Origin: Rhodospirillales bacterium
GTDB taxonomy: Bacteria; Pseudomonadota; Alphaproteobacteria; ATCC43930; CGMCC-115725
DNA: 64,000 nt
Assembly: GCA_947473305.1 (NCBI GenBank)
Contig: CANJCB010000008.1
Coordinates: 62,001-126,000 of the forward strand
Direction of reading: 5' to 3'
Shown here: positions 34,957-44,541 of the stretch, in pieces
How the letters are laid out: each line of letters starts with the position of its first letter
Numbering within the stretch: position 1 is the first letter of the stretch
Program-made: the position numbers and the translations under genes
Notes under the pieces: model-generated
Databases searched by the model: none
What the model was told of the DNA's origin: nothing
What the model saw: only the letters and a program-made list of their open reading frames with translations

Positions 34957-35104
34957 CCCGCACCTCCCGTTTTTTGCGGCAGGACGCCGCCGTGAGCCTC
35001 GATACTGACGCCCAATCTAGCGGGTCGGGGCAAAAATCGTCCATCCCCTCCCGAATTGTGTCCGGTGGCGTTATAGTCGGGATGGGAACGCCGAAAGGAT
35101 GGAG

Positions 35105-36625
35105 ATGTCCGAACTGGAGCTGAAGCTGGGAGCGGCGCCGGAAGACCTGCCTCGGCTGGAAGCGGCGATCGTCGCGGCGGCCGGCGGGAGGGATGTTTCC
35201 AAGACCTCGCTCGTCAGCACCTATTACGACACGCCCGATCTCGCCTTGAAGCGCAGCGGCTTGACCCTGCGTGTGCGCCGCCAGGGCAATCGCTTCCTGC
35301 AGACCGTGAAATCGACGCGCACCAACGACGACCCCTTGAAGCGCGGCGAATGGGAAGACGAGCTTCCGAGCGATCAGCCGGATCTGGCTGCGCCCGCCAG
35401 CGGGGGAAAGATTCGCGCGACGATCGACGAAGGTGCGCTACGGCCGCAGTTCACGACACGGGTGGACCGCACCGCCATCGAATTGACGCGCGCCGGCGGC
35501 ACAAGGGTCGAAGCCGCTATCGACAGAGGCGAGATCCGCGCCGCCGAGGGAACCGCCTCGGAACCCTTGAGCGAAGTGGAATTCGAATTGAAGGAGGGCG
35601 ACCCTGCCGCGCTCTACGCCTTCGCCATGCCGCTGCTCGACATCGCGCCCCTGCGGATGGAACCGCGCAGCAAATCCGAACGGGGCTATCGCCTGATCGA
35701 ACGGCCGCGTGTCGAGCTGCCGGTTCACCACGCCGAAGACATCGACCTCAAACGCGAGATGACCGCGGAAGAGGCCTTCCGCCGCATCGGCAACGCGCAT
35801 CTCCTGATGCTGTCGCGCAACGAGGCGGCGGCATTGGGCGGAGAGACCGAGGGTGTCCATCAGATGCGGGTGGCCGCGAGGCGGTTGCGGTCCCTGTTGT
35901 CCGCCTTCAGGCCGATGCTGCCGGACGACCAGCACCGCTGGGCGAACGACGAGTTGAAATGGCTGGCCGGCGAATTGGGCCCGTTCCGCACTTGGGACGT
36001 GATGGAAGGCAGCCTCATTTCCGCCGTTCGCCGCGCCCTGCCGGGCGACCGGAGCATCGAAGCGCTCCGCCGCGCCGCCGGCCGGCAGCGGGACCAGGCC
36101 CATCTGCAGGCCCAGGCGATGATCCGGTCGACCCGTTACGCCAAGAGCCTGCTGGCCTTGGCCCGCTGGTTCGAGTTGCGCGGCTGGCGCGAACAGCCGG
36201 TCACGAAACAATCGGCCAAGCTGATGGCACCCGTCGCCGATATCGCCCCGGCGCTTCTTTCCGGTCTCCATAAGAAGGCATTGAAGCGCAGCCGGCATTT
36301 TTCCAGGCTCTCGCCGGAGAAGCGCCACGAGCTGCGCATCGCTCTCAAGAAGCTGCGCTATGGCACCGAATTCTTCGGCTCGCTTTACGATGGGGACGAC
36401 ATTGGCCGCTACCTGAAGCGTGTGAAACCGCTGCAGGAGAAGCTCGGGGTCGCCAACGACGTCGCCACGCTGGACGGCCTGCTCGTCAGTCTCGCGAAAA
36501 GCGGCGCGGGCATCGAACGGGCGGGGGGCCTCGTCCTCGGCTGGCACCTGTCGCGGCTTGCCGATCAGAGCAAGGAAACGCGCGAAGAGGTTCGCCGTTT
36601 CAGGGACGCCAGGCCCTTTTGGTAG
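35105..36625 (+). CDS. CYTH-CHAD domain protein (inorganic triphosphatase-like)
   Basis: A 506-residue fusion. Residues 1 to about 200 form a CYTH (triphosphate tunnel) domain with the E3-x-E5-x-K7 motif in MSELELKLG, and TYYDTPDLALKRSGLTLRVRRQG. From about 225 to 500 there is a CHAD domain, with VHQMRVAARRLRSLLSAFRP and HELRIALKKLRYGTEFF as its conserved His/Arg helices that bind polyphosphate. Such proteins (YgiF-like) hydrolyse inorganic triphosphate and associate with polyphosphate granules. I use the ATG at 35105, which has AAGGA five bases upstream; an ATG at 35099 abuts that site. The stop overlaps the next gene's TTG start. Confidence 0.9.
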   Translation: MSELELKLGAAPEDLPRLEAAIVAAAGGRDVSKTSLVSTYYDTPDLALKRSGLTLRVRRQGNRFLQTVKSTRTNDDPLKRGEWEDELPSDQPDLAAPASGGKIRATIDEGALRPQFTTRVDRTAIELTRAGGTRVEAAIDRGEIRAAEGTASEPLSEVEFELKEGDPAALYAFAMPLLDIAPLRMEPRSKSERGYRLIERPRVELPVHHAEDIDLKREMTAEEAFRRIGNAHLLMLSRNEAAALGGETEGVHQMRVAARRLRSLLSAFRPMLPDDQHRWANDELKWLAGELGPFRTWDVMEGSLISAVRRALPGDRSIEALRRAAGRQRDQAHLQAQAMIRSTRYAKSLLALARWFELRGWREQPVTKQSAKLMAPVADIAPALLSGLHKKALKRSRHFSRLSPEKRHELRIALKKLRYGTEFFGSLYDGDDIGRYLKRVKPLQEKLGVANDVATLDGLLVSLAKSGAGIERAGGLVLGWHLSRLADQSKETREEVRRFRDARPFW

Positions 36626-37902
36626 AGAGCGCCGCCGGCCTCCCGGCGCAGGATAAACTGTCTCTCCGCGAGGCCCGGCGGATCGCTCTGGCCGCCCAGG
36701 GTTTCGGGCGGCCGCGGCGCAGCGGCCTTAAGACCCGCAAGCATATCGACGAGGTCCTAGGCCAGATCGGCCTGTTACAGATCGATTCCGTCAATGTCCT
36801 CGCGCGCGCCCATTATCTCCCCCTTTTCTCCCGTTTAGGCCCCTATAATCCCGCTTTGCTCGATCGGGCGGCCTGGGACCGGCGGCGGCGCAGTCTCTTC
36901 GAATATTGGGGGCACGAGGCCTCCCTCCTGCCCCTGGCGCTGCAACCGCTGTTGCGCTGGCGCATGGCCCGGGCGGAACGCGGCGAGGGGATCTATCGCT
37001 CGCTCGCCCAGCTTGCCCGCGAACGCCCGGAGTTTATCGAGACCGTCTATCGCGAGATTGAGGAGCGCGGCCCCTGTGGTGCCGGCGAACTCGAAGCCGC
37101 CGCCCGGGGCACGACCGGCTGGTGGGGCTGGAGCGATGCGAAGGTCGCGGTCGAATATCTCTTCTGGGCAGGCCGGGTCACGACCGCCACCCGCCGCGGA
37201 TTCGAGCGGCTCTACGATCTGCCGGAACGGGTCTTCGCTCCGGATATCCTGGGCCAGCCGACGCCTTCCGAGCCAGAAGCCCATCGCGCCTTGCTGCGCA
37301 TCGCGGGACGGGCATTGGGCGTCGCGACGGAATCCGACTTGAGGGATTATTTCCGGCTCGACGCACAGGATTCCAAGGCAAGGATCCCGGAACTCGTCGA
37401 GGAAGGCGCACTCCTTCCGGTCAAGGTCGAGGGCTGGACGCAGCCCGCCTATCTCGATCCGCAGGCGGCCGCCGCCCGGCGCATCCGCGCGCAAAGCCTG
37501 CTCTCCCCCTTCGATCCCCTGGTCTGGGAAAGGGACCGGACCGAGAGGCTTTTCGATTTCCGCTACCGGCTGGAAATCTACACCCCCGCCGCCAAGCGGC
37601 AGCATGGCTATTACGTGCTGCCCTTCCTGCTCGGCGAAAGCCTGGTGGGCCGGGTCGATCTCAAAGCCGACCGGCAGAACCGCACGCTCCTGGTCGCGGC
37701 CGCCCACCACGAACCCTCGGCCAAGCCCGATGAAGTCGCCGCCGCCCTCTCGGAAGAATTATCCGTGATGGCGGGCTGGCTCGGCCTCGACCGGATCCTG
37801 GTGGCGCCGCGCGGCGATCTCGCAGGGCCGCTTGCGCGGCATCACCCGTCGCCCATCGATCCTGGGCCGAGTGATTCTGGGCCGAGCGATCCTGGACCCT
37901 AG
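36619..37902 (+). CDS. YcaQ/AlkX-type DNA glycosylase (HTH_42 family)
   Basis: A 427-residue member of the winged-helix HTH_42 family, whose characterised members unhook DNA interstrand crosslinks and excise alkylated bases. The catalytic motif of the YcaQ/AlkX branch, Q-hydrophobic-D, appears as Q54-I-D56 in GLLQIDSVNVLARAHYLPLF; AlkZ-type members have QxQ instead. Other family patterns are FEYWGHEASLLP and LLSPFDPLVWERDR. The TTG start overlaps the CYTH-CHAD stop. The last 18 residues are a Pro/Ser/Asp repeat encoded by three 15-bp units, and its stop shares CTAG with the convergent tonB stop. Confidence 0.88.
   Translation: MVESAAGLPAQDKLSLREARRIALAAQGFGRPRRSGLKTRKHIDEVLGQIGLLQIDSVNVLARAHYLPLFSRLGPYNPALLDRAAWDRRRRSLFEYWGHEASLLPLALQPLLRWRMARAERGEGIYRSLAQLARERPEFIETVYREIEERGPCGAGELEAAARGTTGWWGWSDAKVAVEYLFWAGRVTTATRRGFERLYDLPERVFAPDILGQPTPSEPEAHRALLRIAGRALGVATESDLRDYFRLDAQDSKARIPELVEEGALLPVKVEGWTQPAYLDPQAAAARRIRAQSLLSPFDPLVWERDRTERLFDFRYRLEIYTPAAKRQHGYYVLPFLLGESLVGRVDLKADRQNRTLLVAAAHHEPSAKPDEVAAALSEELSVMAGWLGLDRILVAPRGDLAGPLARHHPSPIDPGPSDSGPSDPGP
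37858..37902 (+). repeat. three tandem 15-bp units at the glycosylase C-terminus
   Basis: Units begin at 37858, 37873 and 37888 (GATCCTGGGCCGAGT and near-copies). They encode DPGPS-DSGPS-DPGP followed by the stop. Copy-number change would lengthen the tail in five-residue steps without a frameshift. Confidence 0.75.
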
Positions 37903-38648
37903 CGAAGGGTAAAGTTGAGGGTGATCACCACCTGAAGCTGCTCGGAGGGAAGCTCGTCCGGAAAGGCCGGCAGAGCGGTTCTGCGGAAGGCTTCCAGGGC
38001 CTCGTCGTCGAAGAGATCCCTGCCGGAAGTCTTCTCGATCTTCAAAGCCAAGAGCTTGCCCGTCCGGTCCACGGTGAAGCGGACATCGACCGTGCGCTTG
38101 TCCTTGAGGAAGCGGGCGGAGCCGGGCAGGCGCATGTTCTGCTGCACGGCGGCGGAGATCCGGCCGAGATAAGCGGCCTGGACACCGGGGGCCACCGTCG
38201 AGGGCACAGCCGGTTGCGGCGGTGGCGGCGTGGGATCGGGCGGCCTGGGCGTCGTCACAGGCGGCGGTGGCACGACAGGCTGCTCGATCGGCTTTACCTC
38301 CGGCGGCTTCACCGGCGGCTTGGGCTTCGGTTTCGGCGGCGGGGGCGGCAGGACCACCTCGGGCGTCGGTGCCGGCGTGGGCTCGGGGATCGGCTCCGGT
38401 TCCGGCGGTGGAGGTTCCGGCTGGGGCGGCGGGGGCGGGGGTGGAAGCGGTTCCGGCACCGGCAGAGGCTCCAGGTCGAGCATCACCAGGGGCTCGACAA
38501 GCGGGTCCATGGGCGGATGGGCGCGCCAATCGTAAAGCACCGCGGCCAGGGCGAGATGGCCGACCAGCACGGCCAGGAGACAGGCGATCCAGCGCAGGCC
38601 GTTGCCCTTCTGCGGGCCGGTCAGGAGGGGATCGGCGACGACGCTCAT
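37899..38648 (-). CDS. tonB: TonB energy transducer
   Basis: Couples the proton-motive force to outer-membrane receptors. 249 residues: one N-terminal membrane anchor (WIACLLAVLVGHLALAAVLY, about 20-39), a long proline-rich periplasmic spacer (about 60-150, with PEP and KPKP repeats) and a C-terminal TonB domain (TVDVRFTVDRTGKLLALKIE, ending VITLNFTLR). It overlaps exbD's stop by ATGA and completes the exbB-exbD-tonB unit downstream of the siderophore receptor. Confidence 0.93.
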   Translation of the reverse strand: MSVVADPLLTGPQKGNGLRWIACLLAVLVGHLALAAVLYDWRAHPPMDPLVEPLVMLDLEPLPVPEPLPPPPPPPQPEPPPPEPEPIPEPTPAPTPEVVLPPPPPKPKPKPPVKPPEVKPIEQPVVPPPPVTTPRPPDPTPPPPQPAVPSTVAPGVQAAYLGRISAAVQQNMRLPGSARFLKDKRTVDVRFTVDRTGKLLALKIEKTSGRDLFDDEALEAFRRTALPAFPDELPSEQLQVVITLNFTLR

Positions 38649-39070
38649 CGCGCGGCCTGATTCTCCAGGCCGACCAGCGCGATCTTCAGATAGCCCGCCG
38701 CGCGCAGCGCGTTCATCACCTCCATGACATCGCCATAGGCGACGGTCTTGTCGGAGCGCAGGAAAATCCGCTGGTTCTTGTCGCCGCCGGTCTGGGCCGC
38801 GATCGCCGCTCCCAGATCGTCCCGCTCGACCGGGCGATCCCCCAAAACCAGGGAGAGGTTCGACTTCACCGACAGGAACAGCGGCTTGTCGGGGCGCGGC
38901 TGCGGCTTCGCGGTGGAAGCGGGCAGGTCGACCGGCACGTCCACGGTCGCGAGCGGCGCCACCACCATGAAGACGATCAGCAGCACCAACATCACGTCGA
39001 TGAAGGGCGTGACGTTGATCTCGTGGTTCTCGGCGAAATCGTCTTCGCCGTGGTCCAGACGAACGGACAT
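38645..39070 (-). CDS. exbD: biopolymer transport protein ExbD
   Basis: Inner-membrane partner of ExbB and TonB, 141 residues. A single helix (NVTPFIDVMLVLLIVFMV, about 20-37) holds the essential Asp that carries protons, followed by a periplasmic domain. The gene starts four bases after exbB and overlaps tonB. Confidence 0.94.
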   Translation of the reverse strand: MSVRLDHGEDDFAENHEINVTPFIDVMLVLLIVFMVVAPLATVDVPVDLPASTAKPQPRPDKPLFLSVKSNLSLVLGDRPVERDDLGAAIAAQTGGDKNQRIFLRSDKTVAYGDVMEVMNALRAAGYLKIALVGLENQAAR

Positions 39071-39074
39071 GAGG

Positions 39075-39977
39075 CTATTCCGCCGCCTTGGCGAGACGGA
39101 CCTTTGCTGCAGGCTCCGCGCCCTGCTGGATCTCCTCGCGGTCGAGGTCGCGGCTGACGAGGCGCAGGGTCTCCGCCGCGGCGTCGCCCAACAGCCCCCG
39201 ATAAGCCCCGGTGGCCCGGGCGAAGGCGTTGTAGATCACCACCGCCGGGATGGCGGCGACGAGGCCGAAGGCAGTGGCGAGCAAGGCCTCAGCGATGCCG
39301 GGTGCCACGATGGCGAGGTTCGTCGTCTGGGCGCGGGAGATACCGATGAAGCTGTTCATGATGCCCCAGACCGTGCCGAAGAGGCCGACGAAGGGGGCCG
39401 TGGCGCCGATGGTCGCCAGGATGCCGGTGCCGCGCGCAATGCGCTGCCGGGCGGCCGCCTCGATGCGTTCCAGCCGGGAGGCGATCCGTTCCTTGATCCC
39501 TTCCCCGCGCAGGTCGTCGGAAAGCTCGCGCTCTACCGCCGCCGCCTTCAGGAACGCCGGGATCGGACCGCCGCTGCCGCTCCCGAGATGCGCCAGAGCG
39601 TCACGGAGCGAGCGGACCTTGGATAGATCGCCGAGCGTGGCGCGCAGCCGGCGCTGGGCGCTCAGGAGTTCGAACCCCTTGGCGAGGCCCACCGTCCAGG
39701 TGACGATGGAGGCGAAGAGCAGTCCCAGCAGCACCGCCTTCACGACGATGTCGGCGCTCTGGTACATGCCCCAGGGCGTAAGATCCTGGGGCAGGGAACC
39801 GAGGCCCGTGGCATGCGTCGCGACAGCGTCGCTCACGGGAGAAGGCGTGGCGGGGACCGGTGTGGCATCCTGCGCCAGAACATTGCCGGCGAACACCTGG
39901 AGGGCGAGGAGCCCGAGGCCGATCCGTTTCAAAGCGCCGCTCATCTCATCCCTCATCCGCTCGAAAATCTCTGTCAT
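39075..39977 (-). CDS. exbB: TonB-system proton channel ExbB
   Basis: Proton-channel component of the TonB motor, 300 residues, with an extended N-terminal region containing a signal-like hydrophobic stretch, as in pseudomonad-type ExbB. The conserved core follows: [23 protein letters not shown], then [23 protein letters not shown]. The transmembrane segments flank a cytosolic domain. Located seven bases after the PepSY gene in the iron-uptake operon. Confidence 0.94.
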   Translation of the reverse strand: MTEIFERMRDEMSGALKRIGLGLLALQVFAGNVLAQDATPVPATPSPVSDAVATHATGLGSLPQDLTPWGMYQSADIVVKAVLLGLLFASIVTWTVGLAKGFELLSAQRRLRATLGDLSKVRSLRDALAHLGSGSGGPIPAFLKAAAVERELSDDLRGEGIKERIASRLERIEAAARQRIARGTGILATIGATAPFVGLFGTVWGIMNSFIGISRAQTTNLAIVAPGIAEALLATAFGLVAAIPAVVIYNAFARATGAYRGLLGDAAAETLRLVSRDLDREEIQQGAEPAAKVRLAKAAE

Positions 39978-39984
39978 GACACGC

Positions 39985-41148
39985 TCACTCCGCGGCCTTC
40001 GTCGCCGCCAGCGACGACCGGCGGACCAACCGCCCGGCGCGCCGCTTCAGGACCCACATCCAGATCCCGGTTATCGCGAAAACCACCGGCATCAGGCCGG
40101 AGAGGAAGACGAGAATGCGCCATGGCCAGCCGAGGCCATCTCCCGCGTGCAACGGCCTCTGCCACGCCAGCATCGTCTCGCCCGCCGAATAATCCTTGGG
40201 GTCCTGGATGCCCAATACCTTGGCCGACCAGGGATCGACGAAGATCGTGGCCGGCGGCCCGCCGTCGTTTGCACCGGGCCGCGACAGCATCACGCGATAA
40301 GGCTGGTCGGGACGTCCCGGGAAGAATACCGCGCGCAATGCGCCCGGCACCTGGGACTGGGCCAGGGTCACAGCCTGATCGACCTCGATCCGCTTGCCTT
40401 GGGGAATGGGCGTCGCCTTGAATTGATTGCTGGCGGCGCGCAGATCCTTCGCCGGCAATACGACACCCACCACGGACGAGGTCGCCTGGGGAAAGGCCAG
40501 ATAAACGCCGCTGAAACTCACGATCATGAAGACCACGAGGCCCCAAATCCCAACCATCCCGTGAAGCTCGCGCATCAGCCGGATGCCCCGCGCGCGCCGG
40601 GTCACCTGAAAGGCGGCCTTCCAACGGCCCGGCTTCGGCCAATGCAGCACGAGGCCGGTCGCACCCAGGACCAGCATGGCGACGCCGAGCCAGCCGACGA
40701 TGTCGCGGCCGCTGCGGTCGCGGATCGTCAGGTTCGCGTGCAGCATTTCGACCTGCCGCGAAAAGGTCTCGCCCTCGCGAGAGCCCAGGACCTCCAGGAT
40801 CGCGGGATCGACCATGACCTGAATCCCGCCCGGCGCCGGCTGGGTGCGGCCGGGGGGCATGAAACGGACGACAGCGGGATCGCCGGGGCTCTCGGGCGCG
40901 GAATAGAAGGAAGGCGTCGCCCCTTCCGGCGCCGCACCGCGGGTCGCCGCGACGATCTCCGCCACGGGCTTCGCGGGACCGTTGCTGGCATGATGCAGTT
41001 CCGGATGCATCAAGGCTTCGATCTCGTGGGCAAAGACCAGAATGCTGCCGGTCACGCCGATGACCGCCAGAACCATGCAGAGCGGCAGGCCGATCCAGAG
41101 ATGGATCCAGAAAAGGATGCGGCGGGGGGTGATCGGAAGCTTGGTCAT
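39985..41148 (-). CDS. PepSY-associated transmembrane protein, likely ferric-siderophore reductase type
   Basis: A 387-residue inner-membrane protein with four main helices and a PepSY-type periplasmic region. It starts with [20 protein letters not shown] and [14 protein letters not shown] and ends with [23 protein letters not shown]. Conserved membrane histidines ([30 protein letters not shown]) suggest heme binding. PepSY_TM proteins beside siderophore receptors, such as FpvG, reduce ferric siderophores in the periplasm, and the position between piuC and exbB supports this. The reductase role is inference. Confidence 0.87.
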   Translation of the reverse strand: MTKLPITPRRILFWIHLWIGLPLCMVLAVIGVTGSILVFAHEIEALMHPELHHASNGPAKPVAEIVAATRGAAPEGATPSFYSAPESPGDPAVVRFMPPGRTQPAPGGIQVMVDPAILEVLGSREGETFSRQVEMLHANLTIRDRSGRDIVGWLGVAMLVLGATGLVLHWPKPGRWKAAFQVTRRARGIRLMRELHGMVGIWGLVVFMIVSFSGVYLAFPQATSSVVGVVLPAKDLRAASNQFKATPIPQGKRIEVDQAVTLAQSQVPGALRAVFFPGRPDQPYRVMLSRPGANDGGPPATIFVDPWSAKVLGIQDPKDYSAGETMLAWQRPLHAGDGLGWPWRILVFLSGLMPVVFAITGIWMWVLKRRAGRLVRRSSLAATKAAE

Positions 41149-41149
41149 C

Positions 41150-41830
41150 TCAGGTATTGGCCCAGCGTCGCAACAGGTTGTGGTAGATGCCGGTCAGCCG
41201 CAGCACGTCGGCGTTTCCCGGCACGGTGGCGTTCAATTCCTGGATCGAGCGGTCGAGATCGAAGAGGATCGTGCGCTCCCCGTCGTCCCGTACCATGCTC
41301 TCGATCCACATGAAGGAGGCGATACGGGCGCCCCTGGTGACCGGCTGGACGTGATGGAGGCTGCTGCCGGGATAGAGGATCATGTCTCCCGCCGGCAGCT
41401 TTACCCGATGCCCGCCATAGGTATCGGTCACCACCAACTCGCCACCGTCGTATTCCTCCGGCGGTGTCAGGAACAGGGTGGCCGAAAGATCCGTGCGAAG
41501 ACGCCCGGGCGTGCCGTAGATCGGATAGATCGCCCCATCCACATGCCCGCCGTAATTCTGGCCGCCCTGATAACGGTTGAAGAGCGGCGGCACGAGTTTT
41601 CGTGGCAGGGCCGCCATCATGAAGAGCGCCGACCGGTTGAGCGCGGCGACGATGATCTCGCCGATCTGCCGCCCTACTGGATCGCCCTCGGCGAGCTGCT
41701 GGTTGTCCTTCACCTCGGCCGACCGATAGCCGGCCGTGGCGCGACCGTCGATCCAGTCGGCCTTTTCGAGCACGGCTCGGCATTGGACGACCTGCTCCGG
41801 CGTCAGTATGGCGGGGATATGAAGGAGCAT
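41150..41830 (-). CDS. Fe(II)/2-oxoglutarate dioxygenase PiuC-like
   Basis: A 226-residue PKHD-type hydroxylase. The iron triad is visible as H-x-D in [10 protein letters not shown] and the distal His in [12 protein letters not shown], with an Arg for 2-oxoglutarate nearby. It begins [18 protein letters not shown]. PiuC homologues are typically iron-regulated and sit next to TonB-dependent siderophore receptors; their substrate is unknown. The gene lies 19 bases after the receptor and one base before the PepSY gene. Confidence 0.92.
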   Translation of the reverse strand: MLLHIPAILTPEQVVQCRAVLEKADWIDGRATAGYRSAEVKDNQQLAEGDPVGRQIGEIIVAALNRSALFMMAALPRKLVPPLFNRYQGGQNYGGHVDGAIYPIYGTPGRLRTDLSATLFLTPPEEYDGGELVVTDTYGGHRVKLPAGDMILYPGSSLHHVQPVTRGARIASFMWIESMVRDDGERTILFDLDRSIQELNATVPGNADVLRLTGIYHNLLRRWANT

Positions 41831-41849
41831 GCCGTCCGAATAGCCTCCG

Positions 41850-44153
41850 TCAGTACTTCACGTTCATCGAAAGCAGGGCCGTGCGGCCGGCGCCCGGGAT
41901 CGCATGCGAGGGGTGAAGCTGGTCCAGGTATGCTTTGTTGAAAAGGTTTGTGACGTTCAATTGAAGCGTCGCATGCTCGGTGACTGGATATTCCGCCATC
42001 GCATTGGCAGTCCAATAGCCAGGAGCCTTTTCGATAAAAGACGTTGTCCCGCCAGCATTATTAGTGACCGCTCGGGGGTTCGAACTCGCCAACCGACTTC
42101 CGATGTAGTTTACGCCACCACCAACTGTAACCTTCCAGGGCGTCTTATAGGTCGTCCAGATATTGGCCGTATGGAGAGGCGTATTGGCAAGCCGCTGACC
42201 TATGTCGCCCTGGGGCGAACTGGTGATCTTGCTGAAGGTATAGGCATAGCCCGCAAGGATGTTCCAATTGTCCGTGAGCTTGCCAGTGACACCGAGTTCG
42301 AAACCCTTAGCGATGGCATTGCCGGCCAGAATCTGCTGATTGGCGTTGAGAGGATCAGCTTCACGGAGATTCTGTTTCTCGCTTTGAAAAAGCGCGGCGG
42401 TGACCGACAGTTTTTCACGCATCAGATCCCATTTCGTGCCCAGTTCCATGGTTGAGCTGGTTTCGGGATCGAGCGCCGCGGTATTGGCGGCAAGCGCCAG
42501 GTTTTCGGCCGAGGGATTGAAAGAGGTCCCATAGTCGAAGTAGACGCTGCCGTTCGGTAGGGGCTTGTAGACAAGCGCCGTACGATAGGTGGCGATGGCA
42601 TCATAATGACCCGTAGGCGGCGTCGAGGTTATGAAACCGTTCGCCGCTTGGTTGAAGGTACGTTGCAGGGAATGCGCCTCGAAGCGGTCGAGGCGCAGAC
42701 CGGCGGTGAACGACCATTGGTCGTTGAATTTCAGGGTATCAAGGGCATAGGCGGCAATGCCCCAAGCGTTGACATCTGTCCGGGTATTCGGGCGGATACC
42801 CGCGTTGAAAGGATTGTCCGGGTTCGGATTGAGCAGGTCGGTCGTGCTGTTGCCAGGAGGTGTCCGGGCCGTATCGCGACGTGGACCGGAGGTCTCGCGG
42901 GTTAGCTCCATACCCGTCACGACCGTATGCTCGATCGTGCCTGTCTTCAGCTTTGCCGTGAGATCAGTCTGGTTCTGCAGAAAGGTTTCAAGGGAAGTCC
43001 CTGAAAGCTGGTTACGGGTGACCGTAAGCGCAGCTAGCGATGTGCCGGGTGAAACAATGGTGTTGGCGCCACCGGCGCCCACATTCCCGTTGATCTGCGG
43101 TTCAGTGATCTTGAATTGGCGGGTGTAATGCCCGTAGCGAGATTGATTTCGGATCGACAGCGCATCGCTGAAATCATGCTCGTATTTGGCCGTCGCAACG
43201 TCGACATTGGTCCGCATAAAGTTGCCATTGCGGAAACCATAGTAGTTGCTCCGATTGACCCGCGCCGGCTCGGCAAAAAGCGTCCCGGTGTTCGCCGCCC
43301 CCTGGAAGAGCCAGGGCACGCCATAGTCCGGGATGTCATAAGAAGTCTGATGAATATAAGAAAAATTCCAGCGCGTGTCGGTGCCGATTCCGAAGGCAAG
43401 AGACGGTGCGAAGCCGAAACGCGTGTTCTCCACCACGTCACGTCCAGCCACGTTGCTATTATGAGCCAGGATATTGACGCGGAAGGCTGCTCCCGGCGCG
43501 ATTTCCGGGAGAGCGCGGTCGTAATCGAGCGTCATACGCTTCGTAAAGTCCGTCCCGACCGCCCCACCGAATGCCGTGAAGCCCTCAAGGGTCGGGGCCT
43601 TCACGACCTGATTCACGACACCGCCGGTAGAGCCGCGGCCGAAGACGATGCCCGCCGGCCCCTTCAGGACCTCGATCGAATCGAGATAGAAGGGATCGCG
43701 ATAATAGCTGCCGAAATCGCGCATTCCATCCATGAAGATGTCACCACGCGCGGGGAAGCCTCGGATTGTGAGGGTATCGCCCTGGGACCCGCCTTCGCCA
43801 GCCGCGATGCTCAAGCCTGGGACATTGCGCAGCGCGTCGCGGAAGTTGGTAACGCCCTGGTCATCCATGACTTGGCGCGGCACGACCTCGATAGTCTTCG
43901 CAGTATCGAGCAAAGGGGCGGTGAATTTGGGGAGCGACACGCCCTCGGTCTTGTATTCGCTGATAGGAGCCTGCGTCGAGGCGTTACCCTCGACGGAGAC
44001 CGACGGCGCGCGGACCGGGGCGTCGCTCGGCGCGGGTGTCTGGGCAAGCGCCGGCATGGCGGCGAGGAGAAGGGCGAGAGGAGAACTCGAGGAGAGAAGA
44101 AGGCGAAGCCGGGGCATGTGCTTTATCCAGGATTTAATGATGGATGGGCGCAT
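41850..44153 (-). CDS. TonB-dependent catecholate-type siderophore receptor (Fiu/FiuA-like)
   Basis: Outer-membrane beta-barrel receptor, 767 residues. Signal peptide ends near PALAQ (residue 38). The plug domain reads [48 protein letters not shown] and [24 protein letters not shown]. The barrel ends at LLSMNVKY with an aromatic terminus. The pattern is that of the Fiu/PiuA family of ferric-catecholate receptors. An ATG at 44117 (MPRLRLLL) is an alternative start; neither has a strong ribosome site. First large gene of the iron operon after hemP. Confidence 0.93.
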   Translation of the reverse strand: MRPSIIKSWIKHMPRLRLLLSSSSPLALLLAAMPALAQTPAPSDAPVRAPSVSVEGNASTQAPISEYKTEGVSLPKFTAPLLDTAKTIEVVPRQVMDDQGVTNFRDALRNVPGLSIAAGEGGSQGDTLTIRGFPARGDIFMDGMRDFGSYYRDPFYLDSIEVLKGPAGIVFGRGSTGGVVNQVVKAPTLEGFTAFGGAVGTDFTKRMTLDYDRALPEIAPGAAFRVNILAHNSNVAGRDVVENTRFGFAPSLAFGIGTDTRWNFSYIHQTSYDIPDYGVPWLFQGAANTGTLFAEPARVNRSNYYGFRNGNFMRTNVDVATAKYEHDFSDALSIRNQSRYGHYTRQFKITEPQINGNVGAGGANTIVSPGTSLAALTVTRNQLSGTSLETFLQNQTDLTAKLKTGTIEHTVVTGMELTRETSGPRRDTARTPPGNSTTDLLNPNPDNPFNAGIRPNTRTDVNAWGIAAYALDTLKFNDQWSFTAGLRLDRFEAHSLQRTFNQAANGFITSTPPTGHYDAIATYRTALVYKPLPNGSVYFDYGTSFNPSAENLALAANTAALDPETSSTMELGTKWDLMREKLSVTAALFQSEKQNLREADPLNANQQILAGNAIAKGFELGVTGKLTDNWNILAGYAYTFSKITSSPQGDIGQRLANTPLHTANIWTTYKTPWKVTVGGGVNYIGSRLASSNPRAVTNNAGGTTSFIEKAPGYWTANAMAEYPVTEHATLQLNVTNLFNKAYLDQLHPSHAIPGAGRTALLSMNVKY

Positions 44154-44225
44154 TCCTGGCTGGCTATCGTCCCTACCTGGGACCGGCTGGCTTGGGTTGC
44201 AGGTCTACAGGTCGATACGGCGTTT

Positions 44226-44393
44226 CTACTTGATCAGGATGAGCTTGTTGCTGCTCGTCAGACGAAGGCGGTATTGCTCCTGACCGTGCTGGATGATCAC
44301 TTCCTGGCGCCCCGCCAGAAGGTCGCGGCTCGAGATGACCGGTTGCCCGATCACGGCCGTATCCTTCACTTCGGGAGCAGGAGATTCATTCAT
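44226..44393 (-). CDS. hemP: hemin uptake protein HemP
   Basis: A 55-residue frame. It begins MNESPAPEVKD and carries the HemP family pattern VISSRDLLAGRQEVIIQHGQ, then EQYRLRLTSSNKLILIK at its end. HemP/HmuP proteins are small cytosolic proteins encoded at the head of iron or heme uptake operons; in Bradyrhizobium the homologue activates receptor transcription. Here it lies 72 bases upstream of the siderophore receptor and behind a Fur-like box, so it probably leads the transcript. The start is the ATG at 44393. Confidence 0.88.
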   Translation of the reverse strand: MNESPAPEVKDTAVIGQPVISSRDLLAGRQEVIIQHGQEQYRLRLTSSNKLILIK

Positions 44394-44423
44394 TACGCGG
44401 TCCAAATTTCCATTGCGGCGCGA

Positions 44424-44453
44424 ACCCTAGTGCAATTGAGAATGGTTAGCAAT
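44424..44453 (-). promoter_or_regulatory. putative promoter of hemP overlapped by a Fur-like box
   Basis: On the minus strand TTGCTA (44452-44447) and TAGGGT (44429-44424) are 17 bp apart. An imperfect palindrome at 44435-44453 (plus strand ATTGAGAATGGTTAGCAAT, 6 of 9 arm positions symmetric) covers the -35 and half of the spacer and resembles the TGATAAT-type arms of Fur sites. Iron repression is inferred from this and from the genes served. The divergent SDR gene could share the control. Confidence 0.55.
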
Positions 44454-44541
44454 AGCATCCTGAAGAGGGCCACGCGTGGCGCGTTGACGCATCGCGGCGC
44501 GCTCTTTAGCGTTCCGTCGTGCACCAGAAAGGGAAAAGCGG

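Noticed and set aside
38222-38535. glycine-rich plus-strand frames opposite tonB
   Set aside because: They are the antisense of the proline-rich TonB spacer, where CCG/CCC codons read as glycine-rich on the other strand.
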